A stretch of 64,000 bases of DNA, taken from contig CAWJNV010000002.1 of assembly GCA_963844325.1 (NCBI GenBank), forward strand, positions 3,782,001-3,846,000, read 5' to 3'. Source of the stretch: CADCTQ01 sp963844325 (GTDB taxonomy: Bacteria; Bacteroidota; Bacteroidia; Cytophagales; 172606-1). Shown here one piece after another: positions 49,993 to 59,336 of this stretch (positions are counted from its first letter, which is position 1; each line of letters opens with the position of its first letter). The notes beneath the pieces are model-generated. The model ran no database searches, was not told the DNA's origin, and worked only from the letters and a program-made list of their open reading frames with translations. A program made the translations under genes and the position numbers.

Positions 49993-52251
49993 ATGATCGA
50001 CGCCAGGAATCAAAACAATAGAATATACGCTCCCCTCAAAGATAAATATTTAATTTCAACCCCCGAAGAACGGGTACGGCAGGAGTACATCAACCGCTTG
50101 ATTAAACAATACGAGTACACTAAAGAGCAGATGGGGCAGGAGATTCAGGTAAATAATTCACAGCGAGGTCAAGGCCAAGCCCGTGCAGATATTGTTGTTT
50201 GGAAGTCCAAGGAGGACAAGGCTGAGGAAAACAACCCAATTATCGTTGTCGAATGCAAAGCTGAATACATCACTATCCAGGAAAACGATTATTTTCAGGG
50301 ATACAACTATGCCTCCTGGGCTGGGGCAGACTTCTTTGTAACTACAAATTTGAAAGAGACTCGCATATTCCAGGTTGTAAAGGGCAAAATGCCGAAGCGG
50401 CTTATTGAAATTGTAGACATTCCGATGGCGAAGGATGTCAACAGCGAGAGGAAAATAAAAGATCTTCTCAATCAGACAAAAGCTTTCTCGAGGGATGAGT
50501 TTTCTCGCCTACTTTTCAAATGCCACAATATCATCAGGAATAATGATAAATTGTCTCCCGAGGCCGCTTTTGACGAGATTTCAAAAATTCTTTTTATCAA
50601 AATCCGTTATGAACGTTCAAATAGTGAGGGGCAAATTTTCTCGGAAGAACAATTTAGACGTGACAAAGAAGCCCATAACCGCTACCGCTCGGCTAGTAGC
50701 TTGCCATTTTATCAGCAGTTGTTTGAGAGCACAAAAGAAGATTTTAAAGACCATGACTTATTTGATCTTAATGAAACCATCCGAATCCGGGAGAATAGTT
50801 TCGAGGCGATCGTTAAGGAATTAGAAAAGTATAACCTTTCCAAAACATCTGACGATGTCAAAGGCATTGCATTTGAGCAATTCCTTGGTCGTACATTTCG
50901 GGGTGAACTCGGACAATTTTTTACGCCCCGTACCGTGGTTGATTTCATGGTAAGCGTACTTGACCCGCAAGAAGGCGAGGTGATTTGTGACCCGTGCTGC
51001 GGCAGTGGCGGCTTTCTTATCAAAGCATTCGAATACGTCCGCGACAAAATTGAAGAAAATATACACCAGGCAAAAGAGGAACTCAAGAAGCGATACTATG
51101 ATGAGGCTTATGAAAAAGCACCGACCAAACAAAAACAGGCAATAGATGAAATCATAAACGATCTGTTTACCCGACTCAACTATGAATTAGACATTCATAA
51201 CCCCAATAGCCGTCTACGCAAACTTTCTTACGATTGTATTTACGGCACCGATGCGAACCCACGCATGGCGCGAACCGCCAAGATGAACATGATTATGCAC
51301 GGAGATGGGCACGGAGGTGTCCACCACAACGATGGATTATTGAATATTAATGGAATTTTTGAGGAACGATTTGATGTGATTCTAACCAATCCGCCATTTG
51401 GTGCCCGCGTTGAGAAGTCATTGAAGATTACGGAAGCTGACAAGTACACTGATCAGAAGCGAATTAAGCAGTATCGGACGCGTTACGGGCAGGCATACGA
51501 TAATGCCCTGCGCCGCATCAGCGAGCACATTGGTGAATCGGTACTGGACCAGTTCGAAACGGGTGCCTGGTCAACCTTGACGGAAGTATTGTTTATTGAA
51601 CGTTGCCTCAACTTGCTTCGCCCCGGTGGGAGGATGGGCATCGTATTACCGGAGGGAGTGTTAAACAATCCAATGCTGCAACGGGTGCGCAACTTCTTTG
51701 AGAGCCGAGCTGTGATACTGTTTATTACCTCCATCCCGCAGGATGTATTTGTGGCATCCGGCGCAACAGTAAAACCTAGCATTGTGTTTTTACGCAAGTT
51801 TACGGATGAAGAATCTGAGCGTTGGAATCGACTCGAATCATCAGCTCGTCAGCAAGCTCGTGAACGGTACGCAGCAGAGTGGAATTTGATCGAGCACAAT
51901 TTATCTAAGCGGGGAATGGATGCTTTGTCAGCAGCTAAGAAGAAAGAATTGAATAATAGGAAGAAGGAAATCGAGCAGGCGGTAGAATTAGAGACACGGG
52001 AACATGCAAAGCATGAGTTTGACTACCCGATACCGATTGCAGAAGTCGAAAAGGCAGGGATTAGTTCAACAGGGGCGCCTTGCGAAAACGAGCTGGAACC
52101 GCTGGCTCGAGAGTTTGAAATTTACCGAAAGCAGGAAAGCCTATGGCGTGAACGCTATTTAAAAGTGCGTTATGAAGAAGGTGACAGTCATGCACTGATT
52201 CGATATATTGGAAATGAACCAACTGTACTTTATAGGAAAGTAACCTCATGA
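49993..52251 (+). CDS. fused restriction nuclease / N6-adenine methyltransferase (BcgI-like)
   Basis: 752 residues. The N-terminal 160 form a type I HsdR_N-like PD-(D/E)xK nuclease: EERVRQEYINRLI, D66 in RADIVVW, and E87/K89 in IIVVECK. An HsdM-type helical part follows, then the methyltransferase: motif X FTPRTVVDFM (310-319), motif I DPCCGSGGF (333-341) and motif IV NPPFG (466-470), with a long C-terminal extension. It has no SF2 helicase, so it cannot translocate like a type I enzyme. Nuclease plus methylase in one chain with a separate S subunit is the BcgI (type IIB) arrangement. The downstream gene overlaps by 4 bases. Confidence 0.9.
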   Translation: MIDARNQNNRIYAPLKDKYLISTPEERVRQEYINRLIKQYEYTKEQMGQEIQVNNSQRGQGQARADIVVWKSKEDKAEENNPIIVVECKAEYITIQENDYFQGYNYASWAGADFFVTTNLKETRIFQVVKGKMPKRLIEIVDIPMAKDVNSERKIKDLLNQTKAFSRDEFSRLLFKCHNIIRNNDKLSPEAAFDEISKILFIKIRYERSNSEGQIFSEEQFRRDKEAHNRYRSASSLPFYQQLFESTKEDFKDHDLFDLNETIRIRENSFEAIVKELEKYNLSKTSDDVKGIAFEQFLGRTFRGELGQFFTPRTVVDFMVSVLDPQEGEVICDPCCGSGGFLIKAFEYVRDKIEENIHQAKEELKKRYYDEAYEKAPTKQKQAIDEIINDLFTRLNYELDIHNPNSRLRKLSYDCIYGTDANPRMARTAKMNMIMHGDGHGGVHHNDGLLNINGIFEERFDVILTNPPFGARVEKSLKITEADKYTDQKRIKQYRTRYGQAYDNALRRISEHIGESVLDQFETGAWSTLTEVLFIERCLNLLRPGGRMGIVLPEGVLNNPMLQRVRNFFESRAVILFITSIPQDVFVASGATVKPSIVFLRKFTDEESERWNRLESSARQQARERYAAEWNLIEHNLSKRGMDALSAAKKKELNNRKKEIEQAVELETREHAKHEFDYPIPIAEVEKAGISSTGAPCENELEPLAREFEIYRKQESLWRERYLKVRYEEGDSHALIRYIGNEPTVLYRKVTS

Positions 52252-53612
52252 TGACAGCAACCAGCCGGATAGACTTCGTACCGTTTGCGGAATTGATTAA
52301 CTGGAGCGTCCGGTACTTGCGTGAAAACCGCTCCTATTACAAAAATACTTTTACTCTCATACCTATTGGTGACTTCCTCAAACGTAACCGAAACGTTATT
52401 GAAATTCAGGACGACGTGATTTATACACGCGTGACCATTCGACTCTATACTAAAGGTGTTTACGAACGTGACAAGGAGTGGGGACGTAACATTGGCACTA
52501 AACGGCAGTTTGTGGTTTCACCCTGTCAATTTATCATGTCCAAGATTGATGCGCGTAACGGAGCTTTTGGCCTTGTTCCCCCAGAACTAGATGGAGCCGT
52601 GACTACAGCAGACTTTCTGAGCTATGACGTAGATACAAATCGAATTAATCCGCAATTTCTGACACTGGTGTCCTCTACAAAGGAATTTTTAAAAATTTGT
52701 CAGAGCAGCAGCAGCGGTACGACTGGCCGCCAGCGGGTAGATGAAACACAGTTCCTGAGTATTAAAATACCGCTGCCCACATTGGAGGAACAAGATCGGA
52801 TTGTGGCGAAGTACAACGCTCGTATTAATAAAGCTCAAAGGTTGGACAAGCAGGCAGAGGAATTAGAAACATTAATTGAAGAACATCTGCATAAGGCTTT
52901 AGATATAGTAGAGTCTGTCCAAATAAAAAACAAGAATGGCCTTGCATTTACGCGCTTCTCAAAAGTAGCCGAATGGGGGGTTGATCGGTTATTACACGGT
53001 GGTAATAAAGATGTACTACGCTCAGCCACTTACCCTAATAAAAATTTGATAGAACTGGCTTACATTAATCCTAGTACTGATTTTCGTGTGGTAGAGGATT
53101 CTACGCCGATTAGTTTTTTACCAATGGAATGCATATCCGACCAATATGGTGAAATTGAATCTCAAAGAGTTAGCACAAAGATTAATTCTAAGGGGTATAC
53201 AAAATTCAAAGAAGGTGATCTATTATGGGCTAAGATTACACCTTGTATGGAAAATGGAAAATCTGCAATAGCCTCTAATTTGCTTAATGGATATGGCTAT
53301 GGCTCAACCGAATACCATGTGATTAGAAGCAAAGATAAAGATTTTAGAATCTCTTTTGCTTATCATCTCCTTCGAACTAAAGCGGTAAGGAAAGATGCTG
53401 TAAATTTCTTTACAGGTACCGCGGGCCAGCAGCGAGTACCAAGATCATATTTAGAAGGGTTAATAGTGCCTTTTCCACCAGAATCAAAGCAAATAGAGAT
53501 AGAAATGTGGATGAATGATTCGAAAAACAACTTGAAAAGCCTTCGGGAGGCAAGTCAAATGGAACGACAGCAGGCAATAGAAGAGATTGAGTCAGAATTA
53601 TTTGCGCTATGA
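52248..53612 (+). CDS. restriction-modification specificity subunit (HsdS-like)
   Basis: 454 residues with two target-recognition domains, each ended by a conserved helix: LPTLEEQDRIVAKYNARINK followed by QAEELETLIEEHLHKAL, and FPPESKQIEIEMWMNDSKNN. TRD features include TVSPCQFIMSK-type FVVSPCQFIMSKIDARNGAF and FKEGDLLWAKITPCMENGKS. It gives sequence recognition to the fused nuclease-methylase encoded before it. Both ends show ATGA overlaps, binding it into the operon. A different, broken HsdS lies at 43977-44417. Confidence 0.92.
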   Translation: MMTATSRIDFVPFAELINWSVRYLRENRSYYKNTFTLIPIGDFLKRNRNVIEIQDDVIYTRVTIRLYTKGVYERDKEWGRNIGTKRQFVVSPCQFIMSKIDARNGAFGLVPPELDGAVTTADFLSYDVDTNRINPQFLTLVSSTKEFLKICQSSSSGTTGRQRVDETQFLSIKIPLPTLEEQDRIVAKYNARINKAQRLDKQAEELETLIEEHLHKALDIVESVQIKNKNGLAFTRFSKVAEWGVDRLLHGGNKDVLRSATYPNKNLIELAYINPSTDFRVVEDSTPISFLPMECISDQYGEIESQRVSTKINSKGYTKFKEGDLLWAKITPCMENGKSAIASNLLNGYGYGSTEYHVIRSKDKDFRISFAYHLLRTKAVRKDAVNFFTGTAGQQRVPRSYLEGLIVPFPPESKQIEIEMWMNDSKNNLKSLREASQMERQQAIEEIESELFAL

Positions 53613-55123
53613 GATTGCACGAACTATATATAATGGATTATAAAGTTCTACAGGAGCTTACACTGCGTTTTGATGAGGAGTCAGCAGTGGCAGCCCTAAT
53701 TGGGGAGAATGGTTCTGGCAAAACAACTGTAGTGGAGTGTATAACGCTGATTTTTTCGGAGTTATTTCGTCAAAAGACCGTCGGCGATTTGTTTGATAAA
53801 GTAATGCTTTCTTTCGGTTTTCGAATTGCGTACAGGCTTTTCCGTGCTTCACCGTTTGACAAGTCCTTCAGCAATGATTTTGGTGGGGGATATTTTGATG
53901 TGTCTATTGAGGGGGATAAGGACAAGTCATTAACTCATGTAAGCATCAAAGCTGATGATGGAACTGTTTACGAAACACCGGAGCGCATCAGTGAATTTCT
54001 TCAAAATGAGGGCCAAAGTATCAGTCCCGTTCATTATCTATTCCCATCCAATGTAGTCATTTATTATTCGGGCATTTCTACTGTACTGCAACAGATTCTC
54101 GAAGACTACCAACAGAAAATTATTATTGGAACACTCCAAGGTGAAATGCAAGCCAATCAGGATTTATTTTACTTCAAACCAAGCAACTTTCCAGCTCTTC
54201 TAATAGGGCTGTTGAGTTTCCGGTACGGGGACATACCGAATAAATTAGAGTCTGGCTTTCAAATTACTCAAGCTAAACCTTTTGAACAGATCGTCATTAA
54301 GTTACGAAAGCCTGAATGGGCCAAATCACGCATACGTGCCGAAAATTTCTGGGGCGCAACAGGAGACCTTGCAAATTTCCTAGCAGTCATGCGTGATAAA
54401 ACAAGTGCTGTGTTTACTCAAGATATAATTACATTTACCATTGTTTCTACCGATCAACTTGACGAGGTCTGGGGCTTTTACGGCGAAGAAAAGCGATTGT
54501 TTGAATACTTAGTTACGCTGCAAGCTAACGGTCTTATTGAAAGCATTGAGGTTGATTTACGTAAAGAGCAAGATTTGATTGTTCCCTACCAGCGGCTAAG
54601 TGAAGGTGAAAAGCAGTTACTAATCATAATGGCGCTACGTGAGCTGCTGGCAGCCGATGAGAATAGCCTTTTTTTATTAGATGAACCTGATACTTATTTG
54701 CACCCTGAATGGAAGCGCAATTTTATAGCTGACTTCCTGCCTCAAAAAACTCAAACTGATCAGTTTTTAGCATACTATTTGATTACGACACATTCGCCCG
54801 GCATTATCTCAGGTATGCACCAGAAGCAACTGCACATATTAAGGAAACAGGACGGACGGAGTGTGCCAAAACTTTTCTCATTCAATCCTTACGGTAAACC
54901 GGAAGATCAAATCCTCATAGAAGTTTTCGGTCTGGACGGCTTGCGTTACAAACCTGTTCAGGAGGATTTAGAAAAGCTGACACATCTAATTAATAACGAC
55001 GATTATGACTCAGAGGAATTTGAACATAAATTTAATGCACTTGAAAGTAAAGTAGGAAAAGGTGACGAAGGAGTGATGCGCTTAAAGTTGGAAATAGCTA
55101 GACGTAAACGAGCAGCTAAATAA
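53609..55123 (+). CDS. PtuA-like (Septu) AAA/ABC-type ATPase
   Basis: 504 residues of the RecF/SMC-like P-loop class: Walker A IGENGSGKTTVVECIT (around 31-46), signature YQRLSEGEKQLLIIMAL, Walker B NSLFLLDEPDTYLHPEW and the switch His in YLITTHSPG. It has no coiled-coil arms and no nuclease domain. Directly followed (2 bases) by an HNH protein, the pair has the make-up of the Septu defence system (PtuA ATPase, PtuB HNH), known to cut DNA or RNA on phage infection. It overlaps the HsdS stop by 4 bases, so it is translated as part of the restriction operon. Confidence 0.85.
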   Translation: MRLHELYIMDYKVLQELTLRFDEESAVAALIGENGSGKTTVVECITLIFSELFRQKTVGDLFDKVMLSFGFRIAYRLFRASPFDKSFSNDFGGGYFDVSIEGDKDKSLTHVSIKADDGTVYETPERISEFLQNEGQSISPVHYLFPSNVVIYYSGISTVLQQILEDYQQKIIIGTLQGEMQANQDLFYFKPSNFPALLIGLLSFRYGDIPNKLESGFQITQAKPFEQIVIKLRKPEWAKSRIRAENFWGATGDLANFLAVMRDKTSAVFTQDIITFTIVSTDQLDEVWGFYGEEKRLFEYLVTLQANGLIESIEVDLRKEQDLIVPYQRLSEGEKQLLIIMALRELLAADENSLFLLDEPDTYLHPEWKRNFIADFLPQKTQTDQFLAYYLITTHSPGIISGMHQKQLHILRKQDGRSVPKLFSFNPYGKPEDQILIEVFGLDGLRYKPVQEDLEKLTHLINNDDYDSEEFEHKFNALESKVGKGDEGVMRLKLEIARRKRAAK

Positions 55124-55125
55124 GA

Positions 55126-55737
55126 ATGAGACGATTAAACAAAGGCGAACCATTGCCTTCATTTACTCAATGCATAAGCAGAAATACCCCTGCAAGCTGG
55201 GATGATTTTTCCCAAAATTATCAAGCAATTAGTCAGGATATAAGGTTGCATATATTATGCACCGAACAGGAATCCGTTTGCGGTTATACTGAACTTCCAA
55301 TTGATGATCCATATCGATGTCATATAGACCATTTTCGCAAAAGGCAATATTTCTCTAATTTAACATTCGATTGGAGGAATTTTATTGTTGCAACTATAGA
55401 TGATGATTTTGGAGCCAAATATAAAGATGGAAGAAATGGTATCAAGAAGGATGAGTATGATAATATATTCAATCCTGTTGATGACAATGTGGAGCAGTAC
55501 TTCGAGTATAGCAAGTTGGGTGATATTTTACCAAAGTTAAGCTGCACTACTACTGAAAAAGCAAAGGCTGAGAAAACAATAGAGGTTTTTAACCTTAAGC
55601 ATCCGGCTCTAAAAAGAAGACGGGAAAAAATTATAAAAATGTTGGAAGACTTTGGCGACCTGCCGCCTGAAGAAATAAAGCTTTATTTAGCAGAAGAAGG
55701 ATTCAAAAGCCTAATAAATCAGTTTGTGACTATTTGA
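55126..55737 (+). CDS. PtuB-like HNH nuclease (TIGR02646-like)
   Basis: 203 residues. The start MRRLNKGEPLPSFTQC and the core VCGYTELPI, RCHIDHFRKRQYFSNLTFDW, NFIVA are of the retron/Septu HNH family (usually CxYC then CHIEHFRPK). The HxxH pair is H66 and H69. The second zinc-type Cys is Thr here (C52-G-Y-T55), a clear departure from the usual motif. Its ATG lies 2 bases after the PtuA-like stop. As the effector nuclease, it would be held and triggered by the ATPase; its place in a restriction operon is unusual. Confidence 0.85.
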   Translation: MRRLNKGEPLPSFTQCISRNTPASWDDFSQNYQAISQDIRLHILCTEQESVCGYTELPIDDPYRCHIDHFRKRQYFSNLTFDWRNFIVATIDDDFGAKYKDGRNGIKKDEYDNIFNPVDDNVEQYFEYSKLGDILPKLSCTTTEKAKAEKTIEVFNLKHPALKRRREKIIKMLEDFGDLPPEEIKLYLAEEGFKSLINQFVTI

Positions 55738-55803
55738 AATGAATACCCTTATAAAGGGATTGTGACCTTGTTTGCTTTGATACACTTTTCAAGCGGTTGC
55801 GTT

Positions 55804-56688
55804 TCATCTCTTACTTCGGTCAGGAACGTTTGTTATTTCCTTGATTAAATGAAGCTGTGATTGCAGCAGATATTCATATGCCTCGTTAGTCACTTCAGGA
55901 TTTTGATTTATTAGGAAAAGCATTAGCGCAGCACGTAAAGGCATTATAGGATGACTACCATCCAATTTGTAAGGTAAAGTGAGATAAGGGTCATGATCGA
56001 ATTTTAGATAGTACGCATTATCTACAACACCATAAATATTGCTATACTCAGAGTTGAATATTCTCACTAAACAGGGGGTTAGTCTTGTTTTTTCGCTACT
56101 ACTTAAATATGATAAGCATCTTTTGTCAGCATCAAATTCGAGTCCATGAAATTCCCTTGCAACTTCTTGTGTCTTTGGCTTATTATTATTAATGAAATGT
56201 GCTTTTAAATGCTCCAAATCGGCATGAGCTATCTCATGGCCAATTACCCAATGTTGGAACACGTTATAACTTGAGTCCAGTTGTTCTTTGCTTAACCCGT
56301 CAAAGTCTTTGAGTCTACTCAGATATGTCTTTAAAAAAACTTTATCCAAAAATATTGTGTTGTTTCCAGCGTATGCACATAGGTTTCGCAAAGAAGAATC
56401 TAAACGAGAGTCAATGACATAAAAATTGAGTTTATAGGGATTATAACCTGAATTTGTTGATATCTTGTTTCTATAACGGTTTTTGGAGCACAATTGTTTA
56501 ATTACAAGCTTAATATCATCGATGGAATCATTAGAAATAAGCTTTTTTGAATACAATTTCCTAATAAATTTTTCCTGGTTAGTTTCTTTTATTGCCTCTT
56601 CTGTTTCAACACTGATTTCTGGGCTACTACATCCCGAAATAGCACTAATGAAAATTAGAATTATTAAGTAGCTAATATTTAGACGCAT
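55804..56688 (-). CDS. lipoprotein with HExxH zinc-protease motif
   Basis: 294 residues: lipoprotein signal (LIILIFISAISGC, lipobox ISGC), then a mostly helical domain with FQHWVIGHEIAHADLEHLKA (HExxH) and downstream HGLEFDADKRCLSYL, which could supply the third ligand as in gluzincins of the M48/M78 type. It would sit on the periplasmic face. The start overlaps the preceding membrane-protein gene by 17 bases, so the two form a coupled pair, convergent with the Septu-like genes. I cannot name the family; function unknown. Confidence 0.7.
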   Translation of the reverse strand: MRLNISYLIILIFISAISGCSSPEISVETEEAIKETNQEKFIRKLYSKKLISNDSIDDIKLVIKQLCSKNRYRNKISTNSGYNPYKLNFYVIDSRLDSSLRNLCAYAGNNTIFLDKVFLKTYLSRLKDFDGLSKEQLDSSYNVFQHWVIGHEIAHADLEHLKAHFINNNKPKTQEVAREFHGLEFDADKRCLSYLSSSEKTRLTPCLVRIFNSEYSNIYGVVDNAYYLKFDHDPYLTLPYKLDGSHPIMPLRAALMLFLINQNPEVTNEAYEYLLQSQLHLIKEITNVPDRSKR

Positions 56689-57286
56689 CTAGCTCAAACG
56701 ATTTAGTGATATTATTTACTTCATTTATATTGATTGCACTAGATATTTTTGTGTCACTAGCCTTAATAAGATCAATGATTTCATAAGCGGTGCTCTGGGC
56801 TTTATCTGCATAGCTGCTTAATCTATTGGACAATGTTGTACTTAGAATTGCACAAGCGCTTAATGTGATTAGTTGTTTTTTTAGTTTTAATTTGCTTCCC
56901 TCCAACTTATCCAAGGAAGAATCGAGAGTTTCACTTTTAATAAAAGCTCCTGTATTAGCACCTAGAAAGGAAATGATGAACGAGGCAATGATAGAAAGAA
57001 CACAGAGTACGTTAGATAAGACAATTAAAGTATTGCGTTGCGAGATTCTGCTTGTAGCTTTAGAAAGTGTTGCTAAACGTACAGATTCATATTTTTTCGT
57101 AATCTGACTTGCATCAATATTATTATTAGCTCCATCCTCAGTAAACGATTTAAGGTTTTCAATTACATCAAGATCTACCTTGGCCAAATGAAAAGTATAA
57201 GGCTGTGGCCCTAGAAAGATCCAGATTAAAAATACTAATATGAAAAGAATCGCTATACTGATGATTTGTTTTGCTGATTTTTTCAT
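56672..57286 (-). CDS. membrane protein of unknown function, coupled to the protease lipoprotein
   Basis: 204 residues with three likely membrane segments: ISIAILFILVFLIWIFLG (about 9-26), NTLIVLSNVLCVLSIIASFI (about 85-112) and LITLSACAILSTTL (about 139-152), joined by helical charged stretches such as LDSSLDKLEGSKLKLKK. No enzyme motif is visible. Overlap with the protease gene suggests that the two act together at the inner membrane. AT-rich, unlike the GC-rich flanks, which fits horizontal transfer. Confidence 0.65.
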   Translation of the reverse strand: MKKSAKQIISIAILFILVFLIWIFLGPQPYTFHLAKVDLDVIENLKSFTEDGANNNIDASQITKKYESVRLATLSKATSRISQRNTLIVLSNVLCVLSIIASFIISFLGANTGAFIKSETLDSSLDKLEGSKLKLKKQLITLSACAILSTTLSNRLSSYADKAQSTAYEIIDLIKASDTKISSAININEVNNITKSFELDASKY

Positions 57287-58105
57287 ATTGAGTTAGTTGA
57301 ACATATACGAATAAAATTGTGAAATGCCGGACCCATATTATCATGCTAACATTTGGATAATGAACTTATCTTACTATGATTCCAAAATAGTTATTTGACA
57401 TTGATCTGAGCCGCAACAAGCATTGGCTTAGAGCTTTTTTTAAGTTTACTGGAGTACAACTTGTTGACTATCAGCTTTAATTATAGATAATATCTTTTAA
57501 TCGTGCGACGTATACTTGCCTCTATCTATGGCCTGTCTTCTTCAGTCAGTAGCAGTTCTTTTTTCCCCTAAAGACGGATTCTCTGTTTTAATTGTAGCGT
57601 TGGAAGGAGTGGAATCGGTTTAAGCCAATAAATTCTTGTGCTTTAGAATAAAAGTAAGGCTTACTCCTAAAATCACGTCATCGAAGTAATTCTGCTTACG
57701 CCTTGAACGTACTTTGGTGGTGAATGTTTTTGAAGGTTTCTTCTTGTTCATCGTCAAAGGATAGGCTACAAGGTAGTACAATTAGATTTTATGGACAACT
57801 ATTGTAAGCGTCCTATAAAGGGTGAGATTCACAACATTGCGGTCGATCAGATTCGAACCTTTCTGTAATTGAAATGGAAGGCTTTCTACGATTAAGTTCG
57901 CTGTTTTGAATCATACTCTATTGTAACTCACACATTTTATAACACTATAGGCAGGTGTAGCAAAACTGTTTGATTACTACAGATAATGTTCTTGTAGGTC
58001 AGCTTGCCGGCAAAACACAACTTTGTTCAAAATGCTTATTTTGTGCAACGGTTCTACTTGGATTAGCGCTAATTCGTGGGTCAGAAAAGTAATTTATTTC
58101 CTAGG
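57287..58105. other. long AT-rich spacer in the defence region
   Basis: About 820 bases without a clear gene. It holds one small leftward frame (57620-57751) and otherwise no family resemblance, repeat or strong hairpin that I can see. It may be decayed cargo. Confidence 0.4.
57620..57751 (-). CDS. possible small basic protein or gene remnant
   Basis: 43 residues: MNKKKPSKTFTTKVRSRRKQ, NYFDDVILGVSLTFILKHKN then LLA. A Lys/Arg-rich start followed by a hydrophobic segment could be a tiny membrane protein or the start of a lost gene. No family recognised. Confidence 0.25.
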   Translation of the reverse strand: MNKKKPSKTFTTKVRSRRKQNYFDDVILGVSLTFILKHKNLLA

Positions 58106-58888
58106 CTACTTGAATTTAGTCACAAGTGCAGCAATCTGTTCCATACTCAAGCCGGTCAATTCACTGATCAGCTTTGCCTCTAGGCCCCGCTTGAGCATGT
58201 TTAACGCAATCTCTTCGGCCTGCTCTTCCTTGCCGAGTTGGTAGAGACCGTCTTTGGTTTTGTCTAGTGTAATGGCCATAGCGAGTGCCTCCTGGATAAC
58301 AATTGTGCTTACGTTCCGCAAGCTCCCCAAACGGCTGAGCTGCTTTACCCGCCTGGATAATTCCCCTTCATTGACGGATAGTTCCCTTAATCTATGCAGA
58401 ATTTTACGGGTGACCAAGTGTTTGGATTCACCCCCGAAATCGCTGATGATGGCCAGCAACACTTCCTGCGGCTGGCTTGACTGGAGGAAGGTCTGGTAGG
58501 GAAACTGCCGCATGTCCAGCAGCCGGTACTGGTAGGTAAATTCTGGAAAGGCGATGGCAGCCGGCATGGACAACCTGCCGTTGCCCGTGTAGAGCACGTA
58601 CTGGTGTACGGGCAGTTGGTGGAGCAGATGGATCAACCCGCAGTAAGCCAGCATCCGGGCCGGCATTAGCTTGTCATTTTTGGTCTGTAAATCCACGTGC
58701 AGGGCGAAAGGGGCTCCCGTAACGGGCGTTACTTTCCAGAGCTGATCGGTCTTCAATTCGGTGGTGTATTGCAAGTCGAAGGGAAGTGTCTCCAACTTTT
58801 TGGCCTGTATGCCTAATACCTTCGTCGCAATTGCCGGAAAGACCTCCCGCAAAATCTCCTTAAGCAGTTTATCGTAGTCCTGGGCCAT
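58106..58888 (-). CDS. Rpn-type PD-(D/E)xK nuclease/transposase-like protein
   Basis: 260 residues from the ATG at 58888 (MAQDYDKLLKEILREVFPAI). GAPFALHVDLQTKNDKLMPA has the E/D-x-Q pattern of the YhgA/Rpn nuclease family, followed by RMLAYCGLIHLLHQLPVHQY and VLYTGNGRLSMPAAIAFPEF, and a C-terminal coil ending EEQAEEIALNMLKRGLEAKL and GLSMEQIAALV. Rpn proteins are recombination-promoting DNases found with mobile DNA. It is a leftward single gene. Confidence 0.82.
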   Translation of the reverse strand: MAQDYDKLLKEILREVFPAIATKVLGIQAKKLETLPFDLQYTTELKTDQLWKVTPVTGAPFALHVDLQTKNDKLMPARMLAYCGLIHLLHQLPVHQYVLYTGNGRLSMPAAIAFPEFTYQYRLLDMRQFPYQTFLQSSQPQEVLLAIISDFGGESKHLVTRKILHRLRELSVNEGELSRRVKQLSRLGSLRNVSTIVIQEALAMAITLDKTKDGLYQLGKEEQAEEIALNMLKRGLEAKLISELTGLSMEQIAALVTKFK

Positions 58889-59336
58889 AAACGAGTAAAA
58901 GTACCCAATTGGGTTTATTGGAGGAAAGGGAGAGTCAATAAGAGAACCCCAGGCAGGATGAGGGCGAGTCCCCTGCCTGGTTTGCCGGGCCCCTTCTGCC
59001 ATCCGCACCAGGCAGCGGCCGGGCTTTCGCCAGTCGCTTTTTGGAACCCTTCCCGCCCCGCAAACCCGTTCCAAAAGAGCTCCAACAATGGCTCAATCCC
59101 TCTCGCGGACAAAGGCCAAAAGTTGTTTAAAGGGGCATTCGCCCCTGTTTCCCACCGCACATGAGTATCGTTTATTTGAGGCAAGTTAGGGAAAGCGTCC
59201 GGGCCTTTTGCAAGAGCTTCCGGCATAAAGCTATCCCACTGAGCCATGGCGTGTTTATTCCTTTGCCTCTTGCAACGGGCCGTCCTTTTCCCTGGTGAGG
59301 GCCACAAAAAAATCGCTCACCAAAACCAACAGCCCT
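58889..59336. other. gene-free spacer between Rpn and RadC genes
   Basis: About 450 GC-rich bases between divergent genes. A 130-codon leftward frame here has no family resemblance and is probably spurious. Confidence 0.4.

Noticed and set aside
58915..59307. 130-codon leftward frame between Rpn and RadC genes
   Set aside because: Trp/Pro/Gly-rich sequence without domain pattern, overlapping the start of the RadC gene on the other strand.
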